64,000 bases of DNA from an uncultured Lachnospiraceae bacterium (GCA_910577115.1 CAJTMC010000002.1:1-64000); one strand, 5' to 3'. Counted from the first letter of the stretch, positions 53,166 to 62,956 are shown. Notes: generated by a model not told the origin, from the sequence alone. A program made the numbers and translations.

Positions 53166-54272
53166 TCATATAACAATTTCCGCCCGCGTCCCGTTTCCTT
53201 CCTCCGACGTAATGACAAGCCGATGTCCAAGTTTTGCCAATATCGCCTTGCACAAATAAAGCCCTATCCCCGTAGAATACTGATCGGCGTGTCCGTTATA
53301 ACCGGTATACCCTTTTTCGCAAATCCGCGGAAGATCCTCTGCGCGAATCCCGATACCCGTATCTTCTATAATAATATGAACACTCTCCTCCCTCTCCACA
53401 GCATCTCTTTCATACCAATGCCCGCAAGACTGCGTTTCCCCCAAATCCGAAGTACGCTCACAATCCTGCCCCTGCGCAGAACGAGCCACACAAATCGTAA
53501 CGCCGCCCTGCTTCGTATACTTGACCGCATTTGCCAAAAGCTGGTCAATAACAAACCCCAACCACTTTTTGTCCGTCACTGCCATAATATCCTGCGGTTC
53601 ATATTGCAGACGCAGCTTTTTATGAATAAACAGCTTCGCATACTTATGAATGGAAGTTTTAATCACCGCATCAAGCATCACGTTCTGAAACACAAAATCA
53701 TTTGTTTCGGAGCCAAGACGCGTATACTGCAACGCCATATCCGCATACTGTTCTATCCGGAAAAGTTCATGATACTTCTGCCGTTCCTTTATGACACATG
53801 TGTCATTTTCTTCCCGTTCCTCCGCGTCTAAATACATCGACATTGTTTCGTCAATCAAAAGCCTTAATGCCGCAATCGGCGTCTTAATCTGGTGTACCCA
53901 CATGGAATAATACTCCGATAAATCCTTTTGCCGATTGAGCATCTCATTTTGAAGCTGATTCTTTTCCTGCAAAATCGCCCTAATACAGTCCTGATACTGC
54001 TGTTCGTACAGGTATTCGGGCGTTTTCATATCATTTGATGCCACTGCGATATTGCTGCGCATCTCGTCCAGCCAGCGAAGACTTTCAAAATGTCTGCCAT
54101 ATCCCGCAACGACTGCCACAAACGTAACAAATGCACACACAAGCAGTCCGTATCCAATTTCAAAAAAAGGAATCCCATTGACCAGCATTGTCACAATCAT
54201 CACAAGCGCCATACACAAAATCACAGCAAGCCATCTTATATTCTCTTTGATATATCCCTTAAAATGTTTCAT
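53166..54272 (-). CDS. BceS-like intramembrane-sensing histidine kinase
   Basis: 368 aa. Two closely spaced TM helices (about 13-32 and 36-57) with almost no extracytoplasmic loop, the IM-HK layout. The phospho-His lies in MWVHQIKTPIAALRLL; ATPase motifs are DQLLANAVKYT, IIEDTGIGI and TGIGLYLCKAIL. It senses peptide antibiotics through BceAB. It follows the response regulator gene by 25 bp. An insert of about 35 residues (SAQGQDCERTSDLGETQSC...) sits in the ATPase domain. Confidence 0.95.
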   Translation of the reverse strand: MKHFKGYIKENIRWLAVILCMALVMIVTMLVNGIPFFEIGYGLLVCAFVTFVAVVAGYGRHFESLRWLDEMRSNIAVASNDMKTPEYLYEQQYQDCIRAILQEKNQLQNEMLNRQKDLSEYYSMWVHQIKTPIAALRLLIDETMSMYLDAEEREENDTCVIKERQKYHELFRIEQYADMALQYTRLGSETNDFVFQNVMLDAVIKTSIHKYAKLFIHKKLRLQYEPQDIMAVTDKKWLGFVIDQLLANAVKYTKQGGVTICVARSAQGQDCERTSDLGETQSCGHWYERDAVEREESVHIIIEDTGIGIRAEDLPRICEKGYTGYNGHADQYSTGIGLYLCKAILAKLGHRLVITSEEGNGTRAEIVI

Positions 54273-54297
54273 CTGTTGCCCCCATGTTCAATTGCAA

Positions 54298-54981
54298 TTA
54301 CAACAGTCTGTATCCAATCCCTTTTTTCGTCTGTATAAAATCATTAAGCCCCACGCTGTCTAATTTCCTGCGCAGCCGGTTCACATTCACTGACAGCGTG
54401 TTTTCGTCAACATAGCTGTCACTCTCCCAAAGCCTTGTCATAAGCGTATCTCTGGAAACGACCTTTTCCTTATTTTCCATCAGCACCTGCAAAATCCGCA
54501 GTTCGTTTTTGGTAAGCTCCAGCTTTTCATTACCACATGTCAGCGTCGCTTCCGTCAGGTTAAGCATCGCCCCTTTGTGCTCCAAGACAACGCTTTGGCT
54601 CACAAAGTCATAGCTTCTGCGGAGAACTGCCTGTATCTTTGCCGTCAGGACATCTAAATCAAACGGTTTTGCAATAAAATCGTCCCCGCCCATATTGACC
54701 GCCATGACAATATTCATGTTATCCGACGCTGAGGACAAAAAAATTATCGGAACCTTTGAAACCTTCCGAATCTCGCTACACCAATGATACCCATTGTAAA
54801 ACGGCAGCTTAATATCCATTAAGACAAGCTGCGGCGCCGCATTGGCATATTCCGTCATAATATTTGCAAAATCATTGACACAGATTACCTCGTAATCCCA
54901 TCGCTCCAAATGGCGCTTTAAACTGTCTGCAATTATTTCATCATCTTCCACAAGCAAAATTCTGTACATCTTATTTTTCAT
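54298..54981 (-). CDS. BceR-like OmpR-family response regulator
   Basis: 227 aa. Receiver with LVEDDEI, Asp in LVLMDIKLPFYNG and Lys in FIAKPFD; winged-helix output ending TKKGIGYRL. It controls bceAB-type genes through TnACA-N4-TGTnA sites, one of which is present at 52301. The start is uncertain (ATG 54981 or 54969); the RBS is weak in both cases. Confidence 0.94.
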   Translation of the reverse strand: MKNKMYRILLVEDDEIIADSLKRHLERWDYEVICVNDFANIMTEYANAAPQLVLMDIKLPFYNGYHWCSEIRKVSKVPIIFLSSASDNMNIVMAVNMGGDDFIAKPFDLDVLTAKIQAVLRRSYDFVSQSVVLEHKGAMLNLTEATLTCGNEKLELTKNELRILQVLMENKEKVVSRDTLMTRLWESDSYVDENTLSVNVNRLRRKLDSVGLNDFIQTKKGIGYRLL

Positions 54982-55625
54982 TGTCTATTGATTTTCAAAC
55001 ATTAAGAGCGACCGCTATATCCATCTTCGTGATATACCGGCCGCCCTAATTCATTTCAATATCCAATTTTTTCCTCTTTCTCGGCTCTCTTCTTTTTTAT
55101 ACCATTCTTTTTTTATTTGCCGACTTATTTTTTATGGTACTGTTTTTTCCGTTCCTTTTGTTTTTTCTTTCCCCTAACTACTCGCTCTGAATATTCTCTT
55201 AACTTTTTTCTATGTGTATAATCCTCTTAAATACACATTTTCTCATTCACATATTTATTAAGGATTTTCATTTTTCATTAGACGAAAGCTTGTGGGTTAT
55301 CCAATGGACTCATCTCCTTTCTTTCCAATACCCTCTATAGCTATTGTTTGCAGCTACCGAAAATATTTAGAAAAAGCTTTTAAGATTTTCTCTTTTGTGC
55401 TTTTTTGTTTTTTCTTTGGTGTGATTGTAGAATAACATTATTTTTAGGATATTTCAAGGGGTTTTTGTCATTTTTCTCAATACTGTTGTTTTGCACAATT
55501 TGTTTCAGTTATTTTGCATATTGTTTTCTGAATTTTCTGTCTATTCTCAACTCTTAACGCACTGCTATCCATTCTAACAACGCATCACTTTCACAATTTT
55601 AAAAAAAGATTCCTTGTCCCGCTAT
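54982..55625. other. 640-bp AT-rich intergenic region
   Basis: It contains an imperfect hairpin near 55007-55045 (CGCTATATC ... GATATACCG) and long T-rich stretches. I see no ORF with RBS, no RNA gene and no obvious promoter. Confidence 0.5.
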
Positions 55626-57068
55626 CTATGACTCGCTCTTTTTCTCCCGATACTCCTTCTTCATTTCGTCCCACTCATAAACAACCTGCGCTTCCTCTCC
55701 GACCGCATGATCCCATATGTTTGTGTAAAACGTTTTGTCAGCGCCCTCCTCAAATGCAACCGAAAACACACCGGGACTGCAATTGGGAATATCCCTGCCT
55801 AACAACTCTATTTTCCCGTCCTTTGATACGGTATACAACGCGTATATATTTGTCGAGGAAGAGCCGTATGTGCCGATTGTAAAGTCCGGGCAGGAATCCT
55901 GATTATAATCTTTTTCCATAATTTCAAACGCGCCGGGAAAGTTAAGCCTGCTGCCCATGCCGTCCAAATCCTGCGTGATATCACGTTTTGATAAAATTGT
56001 TCCTTCTTTATCTACTGCAAGAAGAACGTATTCCCCCGTAAAATTTTCCTCATAGACGCCTCCGCCCGGCACAAGCTCTTCTTCACTGGCATATTCTCCT
56101 TTCTCCAGCCAAAGCCCGACGCTGATCGGCTGATTCCCAGCCACCATTGTATGGCTGCATAACAGATAATTCTCCAAAGCCCAATAACTGTCTTCCGCAA
56201 TCGTATCGTCATATTCATCATTCACACGAAGCCACCTGTCAACCACATATGCTCCGTCTTCATGGCGCAGTACGGCAAAAAGTCCATAGTCCGACCATTT
56301 GTCAAACAGATGTACTTTGCATACAAGCTGTGTCTTTCCGTCTTTTTCAAGAAGGTAATTGTCCCAAACAACACTGTCATGAACAACATCATTATAATAT
56401 AGAGGATAAGATAATGCGTCCCACTGTTCATTGTTAATCGGAACACGCGTTTCGTACCCATCGTTTTCCACGCTTATCTTAATGCGTTCTTCGCAAATAA
56501 CCTCATAGCGAATCGGAACATTCTGCCTGTATCCTTCTTCGCTTTCCCGAAAAGGCAGTACGGCTTTTTCGTACGTGTCGCCGCGTTTTTCATAAACCAC
56601 GAAATCGCCGCTCAACCGCATATCTGTACTGGTGCCGTATAAAAAAGATATGATAATCTCATTTTGTCCGTCATCATTGAGATCTGCCGTTTTAATATCC
56701 AAAAATCCGGTAGACGCAACATCCTTGTCCATATGAATCACATCGCCGTTTCCAAACTCAATCCGGTAATGACAGCAGTCTGTGTCTTCTTTATATTCCT
56801 TATAAACTCTGTCAATCAGCTTGTCATTGTCATAGTCCTGATCGACAAACTGCTCATATCCGCTCCATCCGGTGCATTCGTCCTCATATCCCGTATAAAA
56901 GTAATTGTAAATACCATACGTTTCTTCGGTATCCTTCTGCTCACCGTCCACAGCTGCTTCTGTCTGCACTCCACTTTGGGTTTTACCGGCGTCTTCTTTT
57001 TTGCAGCCGGTAAAGCATAACGCGGCTGCCGTTATGAACAATATATATTTTACAGACGTTCTGCTCAT
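55626..57068 (-). CDS. Lipoprotein with FG-GAP-like repeats
   Basis: 480 aa from ATG 57068 (GGAGG, 9 nt). The signal peptide ends in the lipobox FTGC. Asp-rich loops such as DLNDDGQNEIIISF, DQDYDNDKLIDRVY and KDYNQDSCPDFTIG look like the calcium-binding turns of FG-GAP/VCBS repeats. Surface-anchored, function unknown. The pair with the upstream lipoprotein (29-bp gap) suggests one operon. Confidence 0.8.
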   Translation of the reverse strand: MSRTSVKYILFITAAALCFTGCKKEDAGKTQSGVQTEAAVDGEQKDTEETYGIYNYFYTGYEDECTGWSGYEQFVDQDYDNDKLIDRVYKEYKEDTDCCHYRIEFGNGDVIHMDKDVASTGFLDIKTADLNDDGQNEIIISFLYGTSTDMRLSGDFVVYEKRGDTYEKAVLPFRESEEGYRQNVPIRYEVICEERIKISVENDGYETRVPINNEQWDALSYPLYYNDVVHDSVVWDNYLLEKDGKTQLVCKVHLFDKWSDYGLFAVLRHEDGAYVVDRWLRVNDEYDDTIAEDSYWALENYLLCSHTMVAGNQPISVGLWLEKGEYASEEELVPGGGVYEENFTGEYVLLAVDKEGTILSKRDITQDLDGMGSRLNFPGAFEIMEKDYNQDSCPDFTIGTYGSSSTNIYALYTVSKDGKIELLGRDIPNCSPGVFSVAFEEGADKTFYTNIWDHAVGEEAQVVYEWDEMKKEYREKKSES

Positions 57069-57097
57069 TGTGCTATTCCTCCGAGTATGCTCATTTC

Positions 57098-58234
57098 TCA
57101 TTCTCTTATGGTCATCTCATAAGTTCCCGATGTTCCGTATCCACTTGCATTTTCTTCTGCTTTCTGAAGGTTCAGAACTTCCACATTGATCTGATTGGGC
57201 AGAAACGTAATATGAAGCGTTCCCGCACCGCCCCAGCCGTCATCTGTAAATTCAAAAAACAGTTCACCATTTTGAATCGTGCCGACAATATCTTCCACTG
57301 ACGCAATCCGCTTTGACATTTCCTGTTCCGTAAAAAGATTTCCGTAAAATTCATTGCCATTACTGATACTGCATATCAGCTCGTTTCCACTTTCCGGCAT
57401 AGGATTCTCATATGCCGCAACATATCCGGAACTTACAGTCCATTTCCCCGTGTAACTTTCATAATTTGTAAGCGGTTCCTTTCCATTTGTCAATTGAAGC
57501 AGTCTTTTAATATCTTGTGCCAACACATTACTTTCCCACGGAAGATAATCATTTATTTTATCGCTTAGATCCTCGTTATAAGTAAAATAATCTCCATGAT
57601 CCTCATATATCCGTACTATCGTATGCGGAATCGCACCTTGCGGTCCGGCGCCCGTCATATACTCCGCTCCTATGACCACATCCTCTTTCGCATCGGCATT
57701 CGTATCCGAGAACATGACAAACTTCACGTCCCAATAATATAAACCATAGCCACTACTATGCTCCTCATCGATATACGGAAACTGATACAGGATTTCTTCA
57801 TCTTTTAATAGATAAAAAGCTACATCCTGCATAGGTTTTTCCGAAGGAACCGGTTCATATGAAACAAATCGCACTTCTCCCCAATCGTTTAACTCTATTT
57901 GAAACGACTGTTCTTCTATAATTCTACCTGCATCCAGTTTATCCTGTACCGGATCCCCGGACGCCCCATCTAATAACTGCCTCGTCTCTTTTGCCTGATC
58001 CGTCCGTTCTGGTCGTGCTGACTGTTCCGACTCCTCCGATTGCTCCGACAGCAGCTCGTGCGATAAGCCTTCCTCTTCTATATCCTGCTGTACTTGCGAA
58101 GCAGTATCCACCTCTTCCTGCTCTGTTTGTTTCGGTTTTTCCTGCCTTTCGCATCCCACAAGCAACATGAGCGCCGACGCAATTCCCAATATGGCTATGA
58201 CTTTCTCTTTCTTCCTACTGCTTACTACTTTCAT
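57098..58234 (-). CDS. Lipoprotein, hypothetical
   Basis: 378 aa from ATG 58234 (AAAGGAG, 7 nt). Signal peptide with lipobox LLVGC, then a long Glu/Gln/Ser-rich low-complexity linker (about 35-95). The globular region has the calcium-loop-like phrase SDTNADAKEDVVIGAEYMTGAGPQG. The C-terminus (GTLHITFLPNQINVEVLN) is beta-rich. It is a relative in style, not clearly in sequence, of the next lipoprotein. Function unknown. Confidence 0.78.
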   Translation of the reverse strand: MKVVSSRKKEKVIAILGIASALMLLVGCERQEKPKQTEQEEVDTASQVQQDIEEEGLSHELLSEQSEESEQSARPERTDQAKETRQLLDGASGDPVQDKLDAGRIIEEQSFQIELNDWGEVRFVSYEPVPSEKPMQDVAFYLLKDEEILYQFPYIDEEHSSGYGLYYWDVKFVMFSDTNADAKEDVVIGAEYMTGAGPQGAIPHTIVRIYEDHGDYFTYNEDLSDKINDYLPWESNVLAQDIKRLLQLTNGKEPLTNYESYTGKWTVSSGYVAAYENPMPESGNELICSISNGNEFYGNLFTEQEMSKRIASVEDIVGTIQNGELFFEFTDDGWGGAGTLHITFLPNQINVEVLNLQKAEENASGYGTSGTYEMTIRE

Positions 58235-58247
58235 TTGATTGCTCCTT

Positions 58248-58633
58248 TTATTCACACGAAATAAACTCATATGTACAGATTACAGAATAATCAGCCTCCG
58301 CACCATGTACAACCTTTTCTTCTGTACCTACATTTTCACCACACGCCCGACAGGAGGCATCTGTCTTGCGGATTACCGTATTGTTTAAGAATCCGGGATA
58401 TATCCCATCAGACTCCGCAATATTTTCATATTCTGTATGGTATGTCAGTTCTCCCCTATGGAACATGTATAAATTCCCTGCGATTTCATCGTTTCCATCA
58501 GCTTTGTATTTTTTTCTTTCTCTGCATCTTTATGCAGTGCATCTTTATACAGTTCATATTCAGGCAGCATCACAAAAGACAAATAAATATCTTCGCTATA
58601 CCGATCATAAAAAAGAACGTACTCCCTTCCGCT
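58248..58633 (-). pseudogene. Probable frameshifted small gene
   Basis: Two overlapping frames each look protein-like. From about 58633: SGREYVLFYDRYSEDIYLSF..., MKSQGIYT, then an early stop. In the other frame FHRGELTYHTEYENIAESDG continues through CRACGENVGTEE to TAA 58248. Joining them near 58467 would give one protein of about 128 residues with a Cys pair. No start codon is clear, and a stop precedes the first part. This is my inference from composition; no family is recognised. Confidence 0.45.
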
Positions 58634-58750
58634 TCATTGGACTCTTTAATCCTCGTTAAAATTTATTCAAATATATAATTCCTTTCACCGGAATTATAAT
58701 ATAGCATACCGTATCATCATTTTTGCATCATAAATTTATTTTCCGCATAT

Positions 58751-58779
58751 TTGCAGAGAATGAATTTTTGTCGTATACT
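58751..58779 (+). promoter_or_regulatory. Promoter of the CarD-like gene
   Basis: TTGCAG (58751-58756), 17-bp spacer, TATACT (58774-58779). The TTG start is about 66 bp downstream. Confidence 0.7.
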
Positions 58780-58845
58780 ATAAATATCATTTTTGCACAA
58801 ACAAAAATAATTTGCCAAAAGCATAAACTATACGGAGGAATAACC

Positions 58846-59133
58846 TTGTTTCAAAAGAAAGATATCATATACAGCGAAACCCTCGGCGTATGCACCGTTG
58901 ATGACATCGTAAAGCTTTCCGACAATCGAAAAGACACTTACAACTATTACCTGCTGCGCTCTATATTTGACAAAACAAAAAAAGCCTACATTCCCGTTGA
59001 GCACCACTCCGTCAAGCTGAGAGAGCTTATTACTTTGGAAGAAGCTCAGGCAATAAAAAACAGCGCCGATTTTGACCAGTATAGTCAAGCAGCAAAAGAC
59101 GAAGCCGCTTATGTACTTTCCAAAAACGAATAG
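58846..59133 (+). CDS. CarD-like (CarD_CdnL_TRCF domain) small protein
   Basis: 95 aa from TTG 58846 (GGAGG, 7 nt). The longer ATG reading starts in the promoter, so TTG is preferred. MFQKKDIIYSETLGVCTVDDIVKL...YYLLRSIFDKTKKAYIPVEH is the Tudor-like RNA-polymerase interaction domain of CarD/CdnL. The usual C-terminal DNA-binding helices are largely missing, with only about 35 residues after the domain. It may tune rRNA or stress promoters; this short form is common in Clostridia. Confidence 0.85.
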   Translation: MFQKKDIIYSETLGVCTVDDIVKLSDNRKDTYNYYLLRSIFDKTKKAYIPVEHHSVKLRELITLEEAQAIKNSADFDQYSQAAKDEAAYVLSKNE

Positions 59134-59303
59134 ACTTCTTTATTTTTCTTAATGCAAATACCCCAAATGAAATAATATCGGAAGAAAACATTAAAATTTT
59201 AACAGTTTTTTCGTTGTATTTTATGGAAGATATTGATAGAATTGGAAGAGTATTGAAGCTAAAAACGAGATGGATTCCCAATCTGAAAGGAGAATTGCCT
59301 AAA

Positions 59304-60140
59304 ATGTATCAAATTATAGACGGAAAGAAAATATCGCAGGAAATCAAAGACGAGTTAAAGGACAAGGTGGCTGCCCTCAAAGCGGCGGGAAAAAACATCT
59401 GTCTTGCAGTCATACAGGTGGGAAATGATCCCGCGTCAAGCGTATATGTCGGGAACAAGAAAAAGGCATGTGCCTATATCGGAATCGAGTCGCTTTCTTA
59501 CGAGCTGCCCGAAGAAACAACGCAGGAGGAACTATTAGACCTTGTAAAAAAGCTCAACGCAGATGACAAGGTGAACGGGATCCTTGTACAGCTCCCGCTG
59601 CCAAAGCAGATTGATGAAGAAAAAGTCATTCAAACCATCGCGCCCGAAAAAGACGTGGACGGTTTCCATGAAAAAAATGTCGGCGCACTTGTTGTCGGCA
59701 GCAAAGGATATGTGTCATGCACACCGCTTGGCATTATCCAGCTTTTAAAGCGCTCCGGCATTGAAATTGCAGGAAAAAACTGCGTGGTTATCGGCAGAAG
59801 CAATATTGTCGGAAAGCCAATGTCGCTCTTGCTTTTAAGAGAAAACGGCACTGTCACAGTCTGCCATTCGCGCACGCAAAATATCAGGGAAATCACAAAG
59901 CAGGCGGATATCTTAGTGGTAGCAATCGGAAAGCCAAAATTTGTCGATGAAAGTTTTGTAAAAGAAGGCGCAGTCGTGATTGACGTCGGCATTCACAGAA
60001 ATGAAAACAATAAGCTCTGCGGCGATGTCGATTTTGAGCGTGTCGCGCCGCACACAAGTGCAATTACGCCCGTTCCCGGCGGTGTCGGCCCCATGACAAT
60101 TGCGATGCTGATGTACAACTGCGTAAGCTCTGTGGAATAG
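59304..60140 (+). CDS. folD: Methylenetetrahydrofolate dehydrogenase/cyclohydrolase
   Basis: 278 aa from ATG 59304 (AAAGGAG upstream); the long upstream reading is not supported. Catalytic Tyr/Lys in SSVYVGNKKKAC, VQLPLPKQID, DVDGFHEKNVG, the NAD(P) loop VIGRSNIVGKP, and C-terminal PVPGGVGPMTIAML. It interconverts methylene-, methenyl- and formyl-tetrahydrofolate. A strong terminator follows. Confidence 0.98.
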   Translation: MYQIIDGKKISQEIKDELKDKVAALKAAGKNICLAVIQVGNDPASSVYVGNKKKACAYIGIESLSYELPEETTQEELLDLVKKLNADDKVNGILVQLPLPKQIDEEKVIQTIAPEKDVDGFHEKNVGALVVGSKGYVSCTPLGIIQLLKRSGIEIAGKNCVVIGRSNIVGKPMSLLLLRENGTVTVCHSRTQNIREITKQADILVVAIGKPKFVDESFVKEGAVVIDVGIHRNENNKLCGDVDFERVAPHTSAITPVPGGVGPMTIAMLMYNCVSSVE

Positions 60141-60161
60141 GCTATAGTATTATGGAAACAC

Positions 60162-60195
60162 ATAAAAGGTTTCGCCTGAGCGCGAAACCTTTTAT
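60162..60195. terminator. Terminator after folD
   Basis: Perfect 14-bp arms ATAAAAGGTTTCGC (60162-60175) / GCGAAACCTTTTAT (60182-60195). Confidence 0.92.
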
Positions 60196-60198
60196 ACA

Positions 60199-60315
60199 TT
60201 ATACTTCGTGAATGTATGTTTCGTCAAAAATTTCTTTTTTCACAATATAAACATCTGTTTCATCATCTGGTGAATAACAGGACAGCGAAAAGCATAAACC
60301 AAGCAATAGCTGCAA
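60199..60315 (-). other. Possible 38-aa small lipoprotein-like ORF or remnant
   Basis: In the same frame as, and just past, the DUF6273 stop, TTG 60315 reads MQLLLGLCFSLSCYSPDDET and the frame continues to FDETYIHEV, TAA 60199. It has a hydrophobic start with a Cys and an acidic tail but no RBS. It could be a remnant of a small lipoprotein or of a C-terminal extension. Confidence 0.3.
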
Positions 60316-60318
60316 AAA

Positions 60319-61377
60319 TTATTCTGACACAAGTGTCATAAATTTCCGGATATCAATCGTAATCGCAGGCCTGATGCCAAATCCTTCCGTTCCCACAATC
60401 TGCGTTGTTGTCAAATCCGACGTAAGACCGTTCGACACCACATAGCATTGACTTGCACTGTCTTCCTTTGGCTCCCTCAGCCACCAAAAATAATGATCAA
60501 TTCCATAGTCAAGCGAATATCCGCTATACCATTTGGTTGCATCCTGCTCTGCTGCCGCCTCTGTCGGTTTTGTCAAAAAATTGACATCTGCCTCCTTCAG
60601 CCATTCTAATTCGTCCAAATCCAGTAAAAAAACTTTGTCTTTTGTTATCGCTCCCTCGGTTTCCACTTCCGTTTCAACAACGGCATCTTTCTCTGCATCT
60701 GTAAAACCATATAGAAATCCCACTTCGTTTTCATATCCGTTTTTCTTATCGGACATCGCTGATTTTGCCGGACGCCCTCCTTCATAAGCGACAACCTGCA
60801 TGTCGGAATTCAGCCATGCGCGAATATTGGAGCTGCTCCATTTATTGCTTCCGCGCACCTTTGCTTCAAGCGCCGGATCTGCGAAATCTTCTGCAGAATA
60901 CTTCCAGTAATCCGTTCCATTGTCTTTATTAAATGCTTCACTTTCGGCAGCATCATATGCTTTCATGGTAATAATATTTTCTGTAATCAACACCGCCACA
61001 CTGCCATCCTCCAAGAAATGGATTACCCGCCACGTAATGGGTTCCTCATTGTAGGTTCCAAAGATAACCGTATCTCCGAGTGCAAGCTCTTTTTTATGAA
61101 CTGCGGCATTAGATGCTGACTGTTTCTCAGTATTCTTCAGTCTCTGCTCTGAAACCCACCCAAGAGACATGCCAAAGGCAATCATCAAAATGACTGCGGC
61201 AAATATAGCCACACCAAATACCGCGGACTTTATATTCCTGCGTTTTTGTTCTGATCTCTGTTTCACTTTGGAGGAAATATTCTCCTTTCCGTTCTGTAAT
61301 GCTTCCACACAGTCAAGAATGATGTGTGCCTTCACGCCCTTTAATGCGCCAACCAGAAAGCTTACAAATGCTATCAA
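60319..61377 (-). CDS. DUF6273-domain membrane protein
   Basis: About 352 aa if started at TTG 61377; the start is uncertain because no RBS is visible. A TM helix at about 50-70 (AVFGVAIFAAVILMIAFGMSLGW) is followed by an extracytoplasmic domain with LGDTVIFGTY...ITWRVI, SNIRAWLNSD, KVFLLDLDEL, HYFWWLREP and GFGIRPAITIDI. This is the DUF6273 pattern common in gut Clostridia. Function unknown. Full-length relatives often have a zinc-ribbon N-terminus, which is missing here. Confidence 0.8.
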   Translation of the reverse strand: MIAFVSFLVGALKGVKAHIILDCVEALQNGKENISSKVKQRSEQKRRNIKSAVFGVAIFAAVILMIAFGMSLGWVSEQRLKNTEKQSASNAAVHKKELALGDTVIFGTYNEEPITWRVIHFLEDGSVAVLITENIITMKAYDAAESEAFNKDNGTDYWKYSAEDFADPALEAKVRGSNKWSSSNIRAWLNSDMQVVAYEGGRPAKSAMSDKKNGYENEVGFLYGFTDAEKDAVVETEVETEGAITKDKVFLLDLDELEWLKEADVNFLTKPTEAAAEQDATKWYSGYSLDYGIDHYFWWLREPKEDSASQCYVVSNGLTSDLTTTQIVGTEGFGIRPAITIDIRKFMTLVSE

Positions 61378-61418
61378 TTAGCTGTCTGTCATTCCATGCT
61401 GTCCAGTCCTTCTGCAAA

Positions 61419-61458
61419 AGTGCTGCTTGACAACTGAAAACAGTCATTTCGCAGCACT
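61419..61458 (-). terminator. Terminator after the phosphofructokinase gene
   Basis: AGTGCTGC (61419-61426) / GCAGCACT (61451-61458), TTTT on the minus strand. Confidence 0.7.
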
Positions 61459-61500
61459 CTTATCCGTTTCGATTTTCTATTCCTTTTTATTCCAAACGCA

Positions 61501-62727
61501 CTAACGCATCAAACGCAAATGTCTCGGACGTCCGTCAACCATCATCGGTGAAAGCTCTGCCTGAATCAGCGGCGTGATATAATGCACAAGCTCATCTGAT
61601 ACAAAAGTACCATCATTGATAATCCACTCAAGCGGCACCTTCTTCTCGATATTTGCAATCTTATGTACATCCTGTGTGCTCGTTGTGCAGATATAAGGAT
61701 CTTCGGAAACTCTGTCAAGTACGACAACCTTTCCCGTGTCGCCCTCAAATGCAGCCTTAACCGCTGCGCCTCCGACCTGAAATGCCTCTGTGATATCAAC
61801 ACGCGAGGTCATATGTGCGGCGCATCTTTGCAGCGAGCTCAGCTCAATCGCGCGTGTCTTTACCTTCATCTCTTGAGAAATCTTGTCAGCGAGGAACTTT
61901 GCAGTACCCTGAAGCTGTTTATGTCCGAACGCATCTACAAATTCTACATGATCTGCAAGCTCGAATACATATTTTCCGTCGGCAGTCTTAATACCCTCTG
62001 AAACGGCAATCACAACAGAATGTCCGTTTGAAGCAAGCTCTTTTACCTTATTGATAAACTTGTCTATGTCAAAAGCTACCTCGGGAAGGTAAATCAAGTC
62101 AACGCCCTCACAGTCCTCGCCTGCTGCAAGCGCCGTAGCCGCCGTAAGCCAGCCTGCGTTACGTCCCATAACCTCAATAATCGAGATTACCGGATAATCG
62201 TAAACAAGACCATCTCGGATAATCTCCTTTGTAACTGCTGCAATATATTTTGCGGCACTGCCGTATCCCGGCGTATGGTCTGTACAAGCAAGGTCATTAT
62301 CAATCGTTTTCGGCACACCCATGAATTTAATATCGCTGCTAATCAGAATCGCATAATCCGACAGCTTCTTTATGGTATCCATTGAGTCGTTTCCTCCAAT
62401 GTAGAAGAATGCCTCTATGTCCAGCTCTTTCAATATCTCAAAAATCTTATCGTAAATTTCTTTGTCGTCCTTAATTTCAGGAAGCTTAAATCGGCATGAG
62501 CCGAGGAACGAAGAAGGGGTACGCTTTAACAAGTCTATATCCAAATCCGATTTAATATGGTCTGACAGGTCTACATACTGTCTGTCAAGCAGACCCTTTA
62601 TGCCATGCAGCATACCATATACTTTTCCCGCGCCGCGGTCCTTGGCTGTTTTGAATACGCCGACAAGGCTTGAATTGATGACCGATGTCGGACCTCCGGA
62701 CTGACCTACGATTACATTACCATGCAT
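61501..62727 (-). CDS. pfp: 6-phosphofructokinase, probably pyrophosphate-dependent
   Basis: 408 aa from ATG 62727 (GGAGG, 7 nt). N-terminal VGQSGGPTSVINSS, then GGNDSMDT (111-118) and GVPKTIDNDL (137-146). Where ATP-dependent PFKs have GGDGS and PGTIDND, this protein has Asp in place of the second motif Gly and Lys in PKTIDND, the pair that marks PPi use. It phosphorylates fructose-6-P reversibly in glycolysis. It stands alone with its own terminator. Confidence 0.93.
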   Translation of the reverse strand: MHGNVIVGQSGGPTSVINSSLVGVFKTAKDRGAGKVYGMLHGIKGLLDRQYVDLSDHIKSDLDIDLLKRTPSSFLGSCRFKLPEIKDDKEIYDKIFEILKELDIEAFFYIGGNDSMDTIKKLSDYAILISSDIKFMGVPKTIDNDLACTDHTPGYGSAAKYIAAVTKEIIRDGLVYDYPVISIIEVMGRNAGWLTAATALAAGEDCEGVDLIYLPEVAFDIDKFINKVKELASNGHSVVIAVSEGIKTADGKYVFELADHVEFVDAFGHKQLQGTAKFLADKISQEMKVKTRAIELSSLQRCAAHMTSRVDITEAFQVGGAAVKAAFEGDTGKVVVLDRVSEDPYICTTSTQDVHKIANIEKKVPLEWIINDGTFVSDELVHYITPLIQAELSPMMVDGRPRHLRLMR

Positions 62728-62819
62728 AGTGTTTCCTCCTAATAAATAAAATTCAATAAACAAAATAGACAAAACTTTAACAAATTCATACTATTTTATA
62801 TGTGTTTATAACCAATTTC

Positions 62820-62848
62820 AGTTTATCATGTATTTCAAAATTTAACAA
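62820..62848 (-). promoter_or_regulatory. Candidate pfp promoter
   Basis: TTGTTA (62848-62843), 17-bp spacer, TAAACT (62825-62820) on the minus strand, about 95 bp upstream of the ATG. Confidence 0.4.
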
Positions 62849-62897
62849 CATTTACAATAAAGGATTTTGATTTTTTGCAGCCATGCCAATGATATTA

Positions 62898-62926
62898 TTG
62901 CATGACAATTTCCGATATGGTATACT
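62898..62926 (+). promoter_or_regulatory. Promoter of the nuclease-like gene at 62957
   Basis: TTGCAT (62898-62903), exactly 17 bp, TATACT (62921-62926). It leaves a short leader with AAAGGA and a TTG codon at 62957. Confidence 0.75.
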
Positions 62927-62956
62927 AAAAGAACCAAAAGAAAGGAACAATACTGA

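Noticed and set aside
54982..55625. Possible structured RNA in the 640-bp gap
   Set aside because: Only one imperfect hairpin and T-rich tracts; no recognisable riboswitch core or RNA family pattern.
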